From positions 1-24,192 of IMG/VR virus record IMGVR_UViG_3300020185_000259: a stretch of 24,192 bases of DNA; one strand, given 5' to 3'. Below are positions 6,520 to 13,258 of this stretch, one piece after another. A program made the position numbers and the translations under genes. Positions within the stretch are counted from its first letter, which is position 1. Every line of letters begins with the position of its first letter. Under the pieces are notes generated by a model, which was not told the DNA's origin, ran no database searches, and saw nothing but the letters and a program-made list of their open reading frames with translations. The stretch is from a virus.

Positions 6520-6686
6520 GCTAGTGGGCGTCCGTCAAGCCAATCGAAGTACGCAGTGAAACCGAGAACAAAACTGATCAAGTAAGTCATTGGCTCCACG
6601 GCTACCGCAAATGTCAGGAGTGAAAGAAAGATTTCGATTTTAACTGAATGTCTCCACCAAAATCCTTGGTCCGGTGATGTGCTCAT
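6516..6686 (-). CDS. Small membrane protein, 56 aa
   Basis: ATG 6686 overlaps the stop of the preceding membrane-protein gene, with GGAGAG upstream, and the stop overlaps the next ATG. Residues ~18-48 (IEIFLSLLTFAVAVEPMTYL, then SFVLGFTAYFDW) form one long or two short membrane segments. It may act with the neighbouring membrane protein at 6683-7090. Confidence 0.66.
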   Translation of the reverse strand: MSTSPDQGFWWRHSVKIEIFLSLLTFAVAVEPMTYLISFVLGFTAYFDWLDGRPLA

Positions 6687-7090
6687 TGAAGTCTCTCCAA
6701 CAATAGATTAGATAAATTTAACAGCACTGAGGTGCCTGTAATTGAACTGCCGATCATTATAGCCTTATCATTCCAAACACTGCCAACATAAATCCAACAA
6801 ACGGAACCAAGCGCGTATGCTGTCAGTCCTGCCATCAAAAGTCCGGAGTTTTGTAAGAACACACCGGCAACAGCCAACGCGGTCGCAACCCATTTAACAT
6901 AGCTGTCGATTGTGCCGGTCGGAGTTGCAGGTTTTAGGTCTTCCACCTCTAGCTGCAGCTCTTCCATTTCTTTCTTCAGTCGCTTACGTTCAGCGCTCAT
7001 TTCCATCGCCAAACGACCAGCCTTACTCATCGTGCTCTCAGAATATTGCTGTTTGATTTCTGGGCTGATTGTGGAATCAGTTACCATCAT
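6683..7090 (-). CDS. Coiled-coil membrane protein, 135 aa
   Basis: The N-terminal ~50 residues are a charged helix with heptad-like Leu/Met spacing (EMSAERKRLKKEMEELQLEV), a probable coiled coil. Residues ~63-130 hold two or three hydrophobic spans (YVKWVATALAVAGVFLQ, GLLMAGLTAYALGSVCWI, IGSSITGTSVLLNL). It starts at ATG 7090 or the adjacent ATG 7087, overlapping the upstream stop, with GGAGATC just before. Function is unknown; an inner-membrane location is expected. Confidence 0.7.
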   Translation of the reverse strand: MMVTDSTISPEIKQQYSESTMSKAGRLAMEMSAERKRLKKEMEELQLEVEDLKPATPTGTIDSYVKWVATALAVAGVFLQNSGLLMAGLTAYALGSVCWIYVGSVWNDKAIMIGSSITGTSVLLNLSNLLLERLQ

Positions 7091-7284
7091 GGATCTCCGA
7101 ATATGTCCGCTGCGAGTTCTGCTGCATAATCCATGTCAAAATCAGTAGGATAGTGTTTTAAACACTGCGCTGCTTTTTTTCTAATTTCTTTTGGAACTCG
7201 CGGAGTCGTCTTAGGATTCATTAAATCAATTAGAAATTTCTCTGTTCTAATTACAGCCTGACGCCTTTCTCTTGGCATTGTCAT
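7087..7284 (-). CDS. BPSL0761-like small protein, 65 aa
   Basis: Start ATG 7284 (MTMPRERRQAVIRTEKFLID) is supported by GGAGATG upstream, and the upstream stop lies one base before it. The pattern of an RxxAV/RTxxFL start, PRVPKEIRKKA, then LKHYPTDFDMDYAAE matches my recollection of the BPSL0761 family of small helical proteins found in phages and proteobacteria. No function is established. It is coupled to the genes on both sides. Confidence 0.68.
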   Translation of the reverse strand: MTMPRERRQAVIRTEKFLIDLMNPKTTPRVPKEIRKKAAQCLKHYPTDFDMDYAAELAADIFGDP

Positions 7285-7285
7285 C

Positions 7286-7603
7286 TTAATACATCTCCGC
7301 AATTTCTTTAGCATACTTGGGGTTGGTTACTGGCACGGCATTGCTCTTATGAAGCTGCCCGATACCAATTACGTAGTCGCCGGTATATCTTGGGGACTCT
7401 TTGCTATCTCCTCTCGCTGCTGCTGGAGAAGCTGCCCGCGACGGATAGTGTTTTGTCTCTGCCGCGCGGCTGCGTGCATACGACGGACTTGACTTGAATT
7501 CCTCGAAAGCTTTCGAGTATTTGACACAGACTTCTCCCTTGGTTTTTTTGGGTTTACGTTTTCTGCCATGCATGTCATACTTATAATAACCATGAATCAT
7601 CAT
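7286..7603 (-). CDS. Basic hypothetical protein, 105 aa
   Basis: ATG 7603 overlaps the previous stop (TAATG), with GAGGAG upstream. The N-terminus is rich in Lys/Arg (HGRKRKPKKTKGEVCVKYSK). The middle is low-complexity and disordered (Ser/Ala/Arg). The C-terminal segment reads TGDYVIGIGQLHKSNAVPV and NPKYAKEIAEMY. From memory the '(SP)xYTG..ixGIxxxHKSNAVPV' ending recurs in small marine T4-like phage proteins of unknown function. Confidence 0.72.
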   Translation of the reverse strand: MMIHGYYKYDMHGRKRKPKKTKGEVCVKYSKAFEEFKSSPSYARSRAAETKHYPSRAASPAAARGDSKESPRYTGDYVIGIGQLHKSNAVPVTNPKYAKEIAEMY

Positions 7604-7776
7604 TACAACTTCTCCTCGAGCATATCAGTGTAATGATCCAAAATGTCGCTGATATCATTCAACAAGGAAATAGAGATCTTACCATTCATGTACGCCTCAA
7701 CGAGCCCCGAGTGACATTTCACAACTACATTGATCGTGTCCACGTATTCTTGGGTCAAATTTGATTCTGTATTCAT
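7603..7776 (-). CDS. Small hypothetical protein, 57 aa
   Basis: This is the first gene after promoter site E, starting at ATG 7776 with AGAGGTTG upstream. It is acidic and helical: MNTESNLTQEYVDTINVVVK, then NGKISISLLNDISDILDHYT. The stop overlaps the next ATG. No family is recognised. Confidence 0.68.
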   Translation of the reverse strand: MNTESNLTQEYVDTINVVVKCHSGLVEAYMNGKISISLLNDISDILDHYTDMLEEKL

Positions 7777-7805
7777 CACACAACCTCTTAATTCAATGAG
7801 AGAGT

Positions 7806-7855
7806 ATTATCGCATAACTCGTATAACAAAACAAGCGGCAGTAACATATTGATTT
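7806..7855 (-). promoter_or_regulatory. Boxed sigma70-like promoter, site E
   Basis: Minus strand: box AATCAATATGTTA, 7 bases, -35 TTGTTT, 17 bases, -10 GATAATACT. It lies between the cupin stop (7862) and the 57-aa gene and drives the run from 7776 to 6346. Confidence 0.8.
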
Positions 7856-7861
7856 GTAAGG

Positions 7862-8266
7862 TTAATTACCGTCCCAATTAAGATCTTGCTGTTCTCCTTT
7901 GGCTTCAGAAGGAACCCCGATAAACGACCCAGTTGTCCTTCGAACGATATCTTCGCTGTTGAACTCGGACCAGTACAATTCAAACGCGACACCATCTCTG
8001 ATTCCTACGAATTGGTGCCAAACCCCAGCTGGCACCGACATATAGTCACCCGCGCTTAGAATGGTGTTATCGACAATATCGCTTCCTTCTTCTGGCCAAA
8101 CACGGATCATTAACTGCCCAGACTCAACGAAGAATCCATTGCTTTTAGTTTTATGGTAATGCTCGGAGCATTGGTGATCTGCTTTAAATTCAATGCGATG
8201 CATCTCGAAGCAATCATTCATTTCTATCTGCTGAGTCTTGCCCCAGATCTTTCCTTCTTGTTTCAT
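7862..8266 (-). CDS. Cupin-domain protein, 134 aa
   Basis: This single-domain cupin has motif 1 as CSEHYHKTKSNGFFVESGQ (His36, His38, Glu48) and motif 2 as AGDYMSVPAGVWHQF (His84). These four residues form the standard cupin metal site. The sequence resembles mannose-6-phosphate isomerase/cupin-2 small-molecule proteins more than a regulator. ATG 8266 overlaps the MazG-like stop (ATGA). It ends the operon that begins far upstream, before promoter site E. The substrate is unknown; a sugar or small-molecule isomerase or dioxygenase role is possible but not shown. Confidence 0.83.
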   Translation of the reverse strand: MKQEGKIWGKTQQIEMNDCFEMHRIEFKADHQCSEHYHKTKSNGFFVESGQLMIRVWPEEGSDIVDNTILSAGDYMSVPAGVWHQFVGIRDGVAFELYWSEFNSEDIVRRTTGSFIGVPSEAKGEQQDLNWDGN

Positions 8267-8577
8267 AGATCTCCTTCTTTGACGAAAATGCCGTCAATCA
8301 TTTTACCTTTACGGTCTTTAATATCATTCCAAGACTGTTCGAGACAATCTAACATAGAGTACTTGTTACGCGCCATGATGTTGATTAGAACCACCATGAT
8401 ATCGCCAATGTCATCCTTCATGTCTTTACCTTTACACATGTTGTCTGACAACTCGCCACACTCTTGGATGAGTTTAGCGAACTGGTCTTTGTCGGTACTG
8501 CCTTCGATCAGATTGCGGTCGCGGTGCCATTGAGAAATTTTAAATTCAAGAACTGCTAACTTGTTAACATCATCCAT
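8263..8577 (-). CDS. MazG-like nucleotide pyrophosphohydrolase, 104 aa
   Basis: This small all-alpha protein carries the MazG metal motif: Glu39 and Glu42 in KLIQECGELSD, and Asp56 and Asp59 in MKDDIGDIMVVLIN. Family members hydrolyse (d)NTPs to monophosphates and pyrophosphate. Phage MazG has been proposed to adjust host alarmone or nucleotide pools. One-domain length (about 100 aa) is usual for phage versions. It overlaps the peroxiredoxin gene upstream and the cupin gene downstream, so the three are co-translated. If modified dNTPs are made elsewhere in this genome, it could also clean up unwanted nucleotides; that is speculative. Confidence 0.83.
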   Translation of the reverse strand: MDDVNKLAVLEFKISQWHRDRNLIEGSTDKDQFAKLIQECGELSDNMCKGKDMKDDIGDIMVVLINIMARNKYSMLDCLEQSWNDIKDRKGKMIDGIFVKEGDL

Positions 8578-9127
8578 TTAGAATTTCTCCATTCTTACCT
8601 CGAGACTTGACATACATCATCACATTTTGTGGCGTAGAAATTTCGTAAGGATCTTCTTCAGAATCGTGACGTTGGCTTGCCTCAGGAAAGGCCATTTCAA
8701 CAACACCATCATTAATGATGACAGAGTATCTCCAAGAACGAATACCGAACCCGAGATTGTCTTTGCGACAATCCATCAAGATTGCTTTGGTGAATAACGC
8801 GCTGCCATCAGGAATCATTTTAACATTTTTAATATCTTTTTCTTTCGCCCATGCGTTCATAACAAACGCGTCATTGACAGATATGCAGTAAATTTCGTCG
8901 ATACCGCGTTCTTTAAACTTGGGATACATTTTTTCATAATCAGGTAACTGTTCATTGGAACAAGTCGGTGTAAACGCTCCAGGGATACCAAACAGGATTA
9001 CTCTCTTGCCTAGAAAGTAATCTGCTGTGGTTTTATCTTCCCATCGGTAAGGGTTGTCGCCTTCAATGGAATCATCGCGTACGCGAGTCTTGAATGTAAT
9101 CTGCGGCAATACTTGCTCTTTTCTCAT
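8570..9127 (-). CDS. Peroxiredoxin (Prx5-like)
   Basis: This 185-aa thioredoxin-fold protein has the peroxidatic motif PGAFTPTCS at residues 49-57 (catalytic Cys56, Thr53) and the later Arg in FGIRSWRYSVIINDG. That matches the Prx5/AhpE-like 'PGAFTPxCS' subfamily, which reduces H2O2 and organic peroxides. Two other Cys residues, in YCISVND and LMDCRKDN, could serve as resolving cysteines. No signal peptide is visible, so it acts in the cytoplasm. ATG 9127 overlaps the preceding 44-aa gene (ATGA). It is an auxiliary metabolic gene, plausibly countering oxidative stress in the infected host. Confidence 0.9.
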   Translation of the reverse strand: MRKEQVLPQITFKTRVRDDSIEGDNPYRWEDKTTADYFLGKRVILFGIPGAFTPTCSNEQLPDYEKMYPKFKERGIDEIYCISVNDAFVMNAWAKEKDIKNVKMIPDGSALFTKAILMDCRKDNLGFGIRSWRYSVIINDGVVEMAFPEASQRHDSEEDPYEISTPQNVMMYVKSRGKNGEILNG

Positions 9128-9258
9128 AAACGCTTCGCCTTGTAAAAATTAATAAACTCATCCCATCTAAACATACCACCACGAATGTGACAGAAAAATA
9201 GGCCATTATAGGGTGCAGCAGTAGTGTCTTTCTCTGCAAATAAACTAGTTTGTCTCAT
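9124..9258 (-). CDS. Very small protein, 44 aa
   Basis: ATG 9258 lies inside the end of the upstream gene, with AAGGATATCCCG before it, and the stop overlaps the peroxiredoxin ATG. The sequence starts MRQTSLFAEKDTTAAPYNGL and continues FFCHIRGGMFRWDEFINFYK. No family is recognised, but the overlaps and ribosome-binding site make it likely real. Confidence 0.62.
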   Translation of the reverse strand: MRQTSLFAEKDTTAAPYNGLFFCHIRGGMFRWDEFINFYKAKRL

Positions 9259-9526
9259 CGGGATATCCTTCATACCATTTAACTAAAGTGTCAACACGGA
9301 ACGATCTCCATGCAGCTTTATCTAGTGACCATACAACTAGGTGGTCACTGATCTCTTTCTGTTCTAAAATCTCAGGAACATTATGATTTGACAACACAAC
9401 GTCTAACGTACAGGGCATTACTCTCAATTCCCCATCACCGACCTTGGTAAATTCAACAGTAACCACTCCACCCTTGGCCGCTGGAATGAATCCAGCAATC
9501 TCAGTGTATTCCTTACGCGTTTCCAT
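9245..9526 (-). CDS. Hypothetical SH3-like protein, 93 aa
   Basis: ATG 9526 (METRKEYTEIAGFIPAAKGG) has AAAAGGAATAAT upstream and is preferred to an earlier in-frame start. The protein is strand-rich. Its second half (KEISDHLVVWSLDKAAWRSF, then RVDTLVKWYEGY) recalls the DUF2693/SH3-like 'W..wr.frvd.i..w' pattern of small phage proteins. That assignment is tentative. It overlaps both neighbours. Confidence 0.65.
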   Translation of the reverse strand: METRKEYTEIAGFIPAAKGGVVTVEFTKVGDGELRVMPCTLDVVLSNHNVPEILEQKEISDHLVVWSLDKAAWRSFRVDTLVKWYEGYPDETN

Positions 9527-9740
9527 TTTTATTATTCCTTTTCTCAAAATAAATTCTCATGTAATACTTACGGCCAACAGCCAGTATAAAAAGTATTGAT
9601 GTCATGAACACAGTCATAGTCAGTGCCTGCATTTCCATTTCCAAACAAAAAGCGATCAAGATGAAGTTCACTGGGAAATTAATGAATGTCCCAAGAACAG
9701 TATCACTGAATGATTCCTTTAATGCTGGAACATTAATCAT
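9513..9740 (-). CDS. Two-span membrane protein, DUF7220-like, 75 aa
   Basis: ATG 9740 (MINVPALKESFSDTVLGTFI) is chosen because GGAGATGAT lies 8 bases upstream. Two membrane spans are evident: residues ~17-35 (GTFINFPVNFILIAFCLEM) and ~41-60 (ALTMTVFMTSILFILAVGRK), followed by a basic tail. Short proteins with a conserved 'S..ES..nt..G..in' start and two spans are widespread in phages (DUF7220-like), with unknown function. It overlaps both neighbours. Confidence 0.7.
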   Translation of the reverse strand: MINVPALKESFSDTVLGTFINFPVNFILIAFCLEMEMQALTMTVFMTSILFILAVGRKYYMRIYFEKRNNKNGNA

Positions 9741-9930
9741 AAATATCATCTCCGTCTAGATCTATTGTAAAGGTGAACGTGTCAGGATCATATGAATTGG
9801 TATTCAAGATAAACTCTAAGAAATCTTCTCTCATAATTTCTTCTTGAATTAATTCGTGCTGCTTGTTCGCGTGTTTACGAACCCGTTCGCGTTCTTTTCT
9901 GTATGCCACAAAATCTATTACATTATCCAC
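9733..9930 (-). CDS. Small acidic protein, 65 aa
   Basis: The likely start is GTG 9930, which overlaps the end of the DUF3310-like gene and has AAGGGG about 10 bases upstream. Longer in-frame starts would lie deep inside that gene. The protein begins VDNVIDFVAYRKERERVRKH, a basic helix, then REDFLEFILNTNSYDPDTFT and an acidic tail. The 'NVIDfxaYRk' start is common in tiny T4-like phage proteins of unknown function. Confidence 0.66.
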   Translation of the reverse strand: MDNVIDFVAYRKERERVRKHANKQHELIQEEIMREDFLEFILNTNSYDPDTFTFTIDLDGDDIYD

Positions 9931-10318
9931 AGAGAGGAGCCCCTTTAGCTCGATGAGCTCTGTCCCACTCGTCAGGAGAAGGATCAGTTTTAAGCGCCAG
10001 TGTGTCGATCGGATAACCGATTTCGTGTTTAGTAGGATCTGCCTTAATGGCGTATTCATCATCATGAATGTATAACTGAATCAACGCGTAGTGTAAAACT
10101 TTCATCAAGTCTTTGCGATGATCTTTGTGTGATCCCTTACGGCCATATCGCTTTGCATATTTAATAACATTACCCAAACAAAACCCCGTACCAAGACCAC
10201 TGTCAATAATGACATCAGTGGCTTGATATTTGTCTGTCGCGTAATGCTGATCGTAGGTAGAGTCGACATACGCCTGTAACTCTTCGATCAATTCTCGTTC
10301 ACGAAATTTATAGTTCAT
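9923..10318 (-). CDS. DUF3310-like (SaV-type) protein, 131 aa
   Basis: The core, around residues 24-75, reads QHYATDKYQATDVIIDSGLG, then GFCLGNVIKYAKRYGRKG and KDLMKVLHYALIQLYI. This matches the DUF3310/'SaV-like' phage family ('HY..g..e.i.viealgl.f.lGNaiKYi.R...Kg...EDlkKa..yl'). Family members are widespread in phages and sometimes annotated as nucleotide kinases, but no kinase motif is visible here, so that label is unsafe. ATG 10318 follows the HNH gene stop by five bases. Confidence 0.78.
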   Translation of the reverse strand: MNYKFRERELIEELQAYVDSTYDQHYATDKYQATDVIIDSGLGTGFCLGNVIKYAKRYGRKGSHKDHRKDLMKVLHYALIQLYIHDDEYAIKADPTKHEIGYPIDTLALKTDPSPDEWDRAHRAKGAPLCG

Positions 10319-10323
10319 TTATT

Positions 10324-10974
10324 TCAACCTGCTTTTCTTTTGGCTTGTTGTTTCGCGTCGACAGACGCGAGGAATTGTGTATAATGTTCTTCTGCTTTCT
10401 GGTACCAGAGGGAAGTAACCAAACTTTCACTGTGTTTCTTCAACATATTCGCAATAACAGCAACATGTTCTGGTGTGTGCGAACGTTCAACAAAGGTCTT
10501 ATACCTATGGCAAGAAGCACAGAAGGTTTGTAGATTAGATGGATGATTGTTGTAATGGTCTTCGTCGACATGATCAACATCAAACATACCCAAGAGTTGC
10601 GAAGGAGTTAATCCTGGTGGTTTGCTAGTGGTACAAGTAAACCCGAGTCGACCATCTACATTCTCGCAATAATCTTTGGTGTAGAAACGGTGTAGTCGAA
10701 AACCACCTGTTTGAGAATCTGAGCCAAGGGCATAGAGCTTGTTTGCGCCGATTCGAGAGGTTTTCAAACAACCACGACAGGCAAGTTTACCTTCATTGCC
10801 ACAACCATTATTCTGCTCAATACGTCGAAAATATGGTACACCACCTGCGCCAAAGGTGCTATTGAAAGCAGCGCCATGTTCTAGGCCGCAGACCTCACAG
10901 TCAGGGCGGGTGAATACAGTATTTTCTGAAACTGAGCCTTTTTTGCCGTTAATTTTAGTTTTTCTAACACCCAT
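10324..10974 (-). CDS. HNH endonuclease with extra zinc-binding cysteines
   Basis: The C-terminal half has an HNH nuclease core: FDVDHVDEDHYNNHPSNLQT around residues 131-150 (Asp134, His135, Asn147), then FCASCHRYKT with Cys152 and Cys155. The N-terminal half has further paired cysteines (CEVC at 26-29 and CRGC at 66-69), suggesting another zinc ribbon. Start ATG 10974 (MGVRKTKINGKKG) is chosen because AAGGAGAGTGAT lies directly upstream. Earlier in-frame starts fall at or before the predicted transcription start of promoter F. It is free-standing, next to the modification cassette, so it may be a homing-type nuclease or may act on unmodified DNA. Confidence 0.87.
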   Translation of the reverse strand: MGVRKTKINGKKGSVSENTVFTRPDCEVCGLEHGAAFNSTFGAGGVPYFRRIEQNNGCGNEGKLACRGCLKTSRIGANKLYALGSDSQTGGFRLHRFYTKDYCENVDGRLGFTCTTSKPPGLTPSQLLGMFDVDHVDEDHYNNHPSNLQTFCASCHRYKTFVERSHTPEHVAVIANMLKKHSESLVTSLWYQKAEEHYTQFLASVDAKQQAKRKAG

Positions 10975-10999
10975 ATCACTCTCCTTGATTTGAAGTAAC

Positions 11000-11050
11000 A
11001 TAATACTAAAATTTCTACAAATTGTCAATTGGTGAGTAACTTGTTGATTC
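11000..11050 (-). promoter_or_regulatory. Boxed sigma70-like promoter, site F
   Basis: Minus strand: box AATCAACAAGTTA, 8 bases, -35 TTGACA (perfect), 17 bases, -10 TATTAT. The box begins immediately after the TAG stop of the kinase gene. It drives the HNH gene and the run down to the cupin, and separates them from the modification cassette. Confidence 0.8.
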
Positions 11051-11592
11051 TAGAGGATTTCCGCGATCGATTCTAGGATCGCTTTCTGTTGATCGAGGTT
11101 ATTGTTACTGTGGTATTCGATACAAGACATGAGATCGAAGTTGGTTCCGAGGTTCTGGTATTTGGTCTCGCGACTCTTGATGAATTGAGTGCTTTGAGTC
11201 GAACCCCGATCTTCATATCTAATTTGCAAAGTGGTCTTGTCTGTCTGTAACATAAACACTCTCAAATCACCGGCATCGGAACAAGCTTCTAGGAAGGTCT
11301 GAGTGAACAGCCGATCACCCTCGAAAAGAATGTTCGAAGTATTTGTCTTCAGAAACTCGATGGCCTTTGGTTGTACCGCCATGCTAAGACGATCGGTTCC
11401 TTGGGCATAACCTTCACCATCATACCACGGTTGGTACTTACCAAGAACGTAAAGGTCAAGAGCCTCGCTATAGATGGAATCTAGTAGTGCAGCAGGTTTA
11501 ACCGCAACCCAGTCTTCTACTCGATCAATTATTTTTTGGACAATGGTGGTCTTGCCCGTTCCTGGAACCCCACCAACAGCAATTATCTTCAT
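11050..11592 (-). CDS. P-loop kinase, candidate DNA hydroxymethyl-base kinase
   Basis: This 180-aa P-loop NTPase has Walker A GVPGTGKTT (residues 8-16, Lys14), a Walker B-like ILFEGDRLF (88-96) and a lid segment with SRETKYQNL (140-148). That matches small nucleotide/nucleoside kinase folds. Family precedent in phages with hypermodified thymine (5-hydroxymethyl-dU DNA kinases) shows such enzymes phosphorylating hydroxymethylated bases in DNA before transferase attack. The gene overlaps the 2OG dioxygenase gene (ATGA) and is the last of the cassette. Kinase fold is secure. The base-kinase role is inferred from context, and an ordinary dNMP or small-molecule kinase is the alternative. Confidence 0.8.
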   Translation of the reverse strand: MKIIAVGGVPGTGKTTIVQKIIDRVEDWVAVKPAALLDSIYSEALDLYVLGKYQPWYDGEGYAQGTDRLSMAVQPKAIEFLKTNTSNILFEGDRLFTQTFLEACSDAGDLRVFMLQTDKTTLQIRYEDRGSTQSTQFIKSRETKYQNLGTNFDLMSCIEYHSNNNLDQQKAILESIAEIL

Positions 11593-12932
11593 CCAAAGAA
11601 CTCCTCAAGTGATGATGTTTCGTCTTGTGGGTGGTATTTGGCCAACATCTCCTCGCCACCAGTTTTACGTAAATATTCAAACCATTCAGGTTTAGACCAC
11701 ATAGAAGGTGAAACGCCGTTCCATAATGGTCGATACATCGGGTGTGTCACATTCTTACTTCGTTCTGACACAAACTGTCTGCGAATTGACTCATATTCCC
11801 AACTACCTAATTCTAGCATTTTCTCTCGGAAATAGCAAACAAGAGAGATACGCTCCATGTCTTCGAGTGCCTTACCCTTGGGAGGAACCAGTTCTGTATT
11901 GCCGTGAATGCCGTCATGGTTATTAATCAGCAACAGATCTCCAGGTCGAATATTGATCGCGACTCTATACTCGGGCAGAACTAGGTATCCTCCCTCCCAC
12001 TCTTTGTCTTTCGCAATCACGGATAGGTTAGAGAATCCCGCGTGAAGATCACCGGCATCACGGTGAGCAGATGTGCGAAAGTTTTTGTTCACCGTTACAG
12101 TGGTGAACGGAGTATCCTCGCCAGCGACTCTAAATCTGGGGTCGAGTCGCGCAGCAGCTTCATTCTGGACATTGAACCGTTCTGGCAAGAGTCGCTGAAA
12201 CTCGCTAGAGAGTTTGCGCATGAACGGATAACACTTCTCATAAACATCACGATGGTGTTCAGTGTAAGCTGTTGCTCGACCCCATGGGATGCGAGGATAC
12301 CGATCAAAGAACCCAGCAATACCAGACAATACTTGGTTAGCATAGGTTGTATTTGATACATAGTTTTCAAACAGATCTTTGGCTGCAGCCTGACGTGAAG
12401 CAAAAGGTAATGCTTGGATTTCTTCGATCTTAATGTCAAAGAATTTCTCGTAATCATAACCTTCAGCGTCAATCTTGCTTTTAATCCAAACAATTCCTCG
12501 AGCTTCTTGAGGATCTTTAATCTGTTTGTGCTTCTTTCGAATTCTTTCTACCGGATCTTCGTCCTGATCATCAACCAAACTAACAGTCTGACCTTTAATG
12601 AAGTGATCCATAATCTCTATCTGTTCTTCGGTGCACCAGTTTCGCCCACCTTGTCGTTCACCCTTTGGGCCAGCGGCCATGCCACGGTTCTGGGTGGGTT
12701 GTGCTGCTTCTACTAGACCGTCGTATGCGCCAGCTTGTTCTTCTGCGGTGAATCTATTCTTACGAAACATGAAAATACATTCTTTCTCAGAAGGCTCTGT
12801 GCGACCAATTTCTTGGATAGGCGCATAGAAATCCATATCTTCTTCTACGAGGATATCGTAATCAGAATCTTCCATGTACTTACCAAGCTTATCTTCGCAA
12901 TTGTATTTTCTTTTAGCTATAATTACTTCCAT
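11589..12932 (-). CDS. TET/JBP-like 2-oxoglutarate/Fe(II) dioxygenase
   Basis: Residues ~250-370 form a double-stranded beta-helix dioxygenase. FRTSAHRDAGD gives the Fe ligands His290 and Asp292, GGYLVLPEYRVAI is the central strand pair, NNHDGIHGNTE gives the distal His343, and SLVCYFRE gives the 2OG-binding Arg369. The 'N.n.RT..H.DaGD...G.s.l.vi...EGGYLvLPe' pattern is that of TET/JBP enzymes, which hydroxylate the methyl of thymine or 5-methylcytosine in DNA. The ~220 N-terminal residues are acidic then helical and have no recognisable domain. The C-terminus ends SSLEEFFG, like gp43. ATG 12932 has AGAGGAAT upstream. The substrate (T or 5mC) cannot be read from sequence; no C5-methyltransferase is in the window. 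Confidence 0.87.
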   Translation of the reverse strand: MEVIIAKRKYNCEDKLGKYMEDSDYDILVEEDMDFYAPIQEIGRTEPSEKECIFMFRKNRFTAEEQAGAYDGLVEAAQPTQNRGMAAGPKGERQGGRNWCTEEQIEIMDHFIKGQTVSLVDDQDEDPVERIRKKHKQIKDPQEARGIVWIKSKIDAEGYDYEKFFDIKIEEIQALPFASRQAAAKDLFENYVSNTTYANQVLSGIAGFFDRYPRIPWGRATAYTEHHRDVYEKCYPFMRKLSSEFQRLLPERFNVQNEAAARLDPRFRVAGEDTPFTTVTVNKNFRTSAHRDAGDLHAGFSNLSVIAKDKEWEGGYLVLPEYRVAINIRPGDLLLINNHDGIHGNTELVPPKGKALEDMERISLVCYFREKMLELGSWEYESIRRQFVSERSKNVTHPMYRPLWNGVSPSMWSKPEWFEYLRKTGGEEMLAKYHPQDETSSLEEFFG

Positions 12933-13258
12933 ACCATAAATTCCTCTAGAGATCCTGAATTTTCTCGCTTTCTTTTTTCATTTTCTTTTCTGAGACGCAC
13001 CCTTTCTCTATGCCCTGCGGTTTTATATCCGAGCGTTTTAGATCTTTCTTGTGTGTCTTGGTTATGACAGGAGACGCAAAAATCTCTTAATTTGGTTTTT
13101 GAATTTGGTTTTAAATAATACTCGCTACCAACTTTTACCACGCCACAACATTTACATCGTTTCATAACAACATTGTTTTTGCCATAAACCGTTATTAAAG
13201 AAAGTTCAGGCAACAATTTTCGATATTGTACACCTGCAGTGAATACGTTTTGTTTCAT
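12923..13258 (-). CDS. Small zinc-cluster protein of the modification cassette, 111 aa
   Basis: ATG 13258 overlaps the previous stop (ATGA) with AGAAGGATT upstream. Residues 35-38 (CKCC) and 61-65 (CVSCH) are paired cysteines about 23 residues apart, separated by YYLKPNSKTKLRDF: a treble-clef-like zinc ribbon resembling the zinc half of HNH/Endonuclease VII proteins. The catalytic His-Asn residues are not evident. A very basic helix follows (RERVRLRKENEKRKRE), suitable for DNA or RNA contact. The C-terminus SGSLEEFMVWK includes the Leu-Glu-Glu-Phe element shared with other cassette proteins. It may be a DNA-binding accessory factor. Function is unproven. Confidence 0.72.
   Translation of the reverse strand: MKQNVFTAGVQYRKLLPELSLITVYGKNNVVMKRCKCCGVVKVGSEYYLKPNSKTKLRDFCVSCHNQDTQERSKTLGYKTAGHRERVRLRKENEKRKRENSGSLEEFMVWK

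Noticed and set aside
11000-11028. Upstream in-frame starts for the HNH gene
   Set aside because: They lie at or before the predicted transcription start of promoter F; the ATG at 10974 has a strong ribosome-binding site.
11050-11592. Polynucleotide kinase or thymidylate kinase as the P-loop gene's identity
   Set aside because: Sequence fits only a generic small kinase; location beside a TET/JBP-like enzyme favours a base kinase, but neither of these alternatives shows specific motifs.
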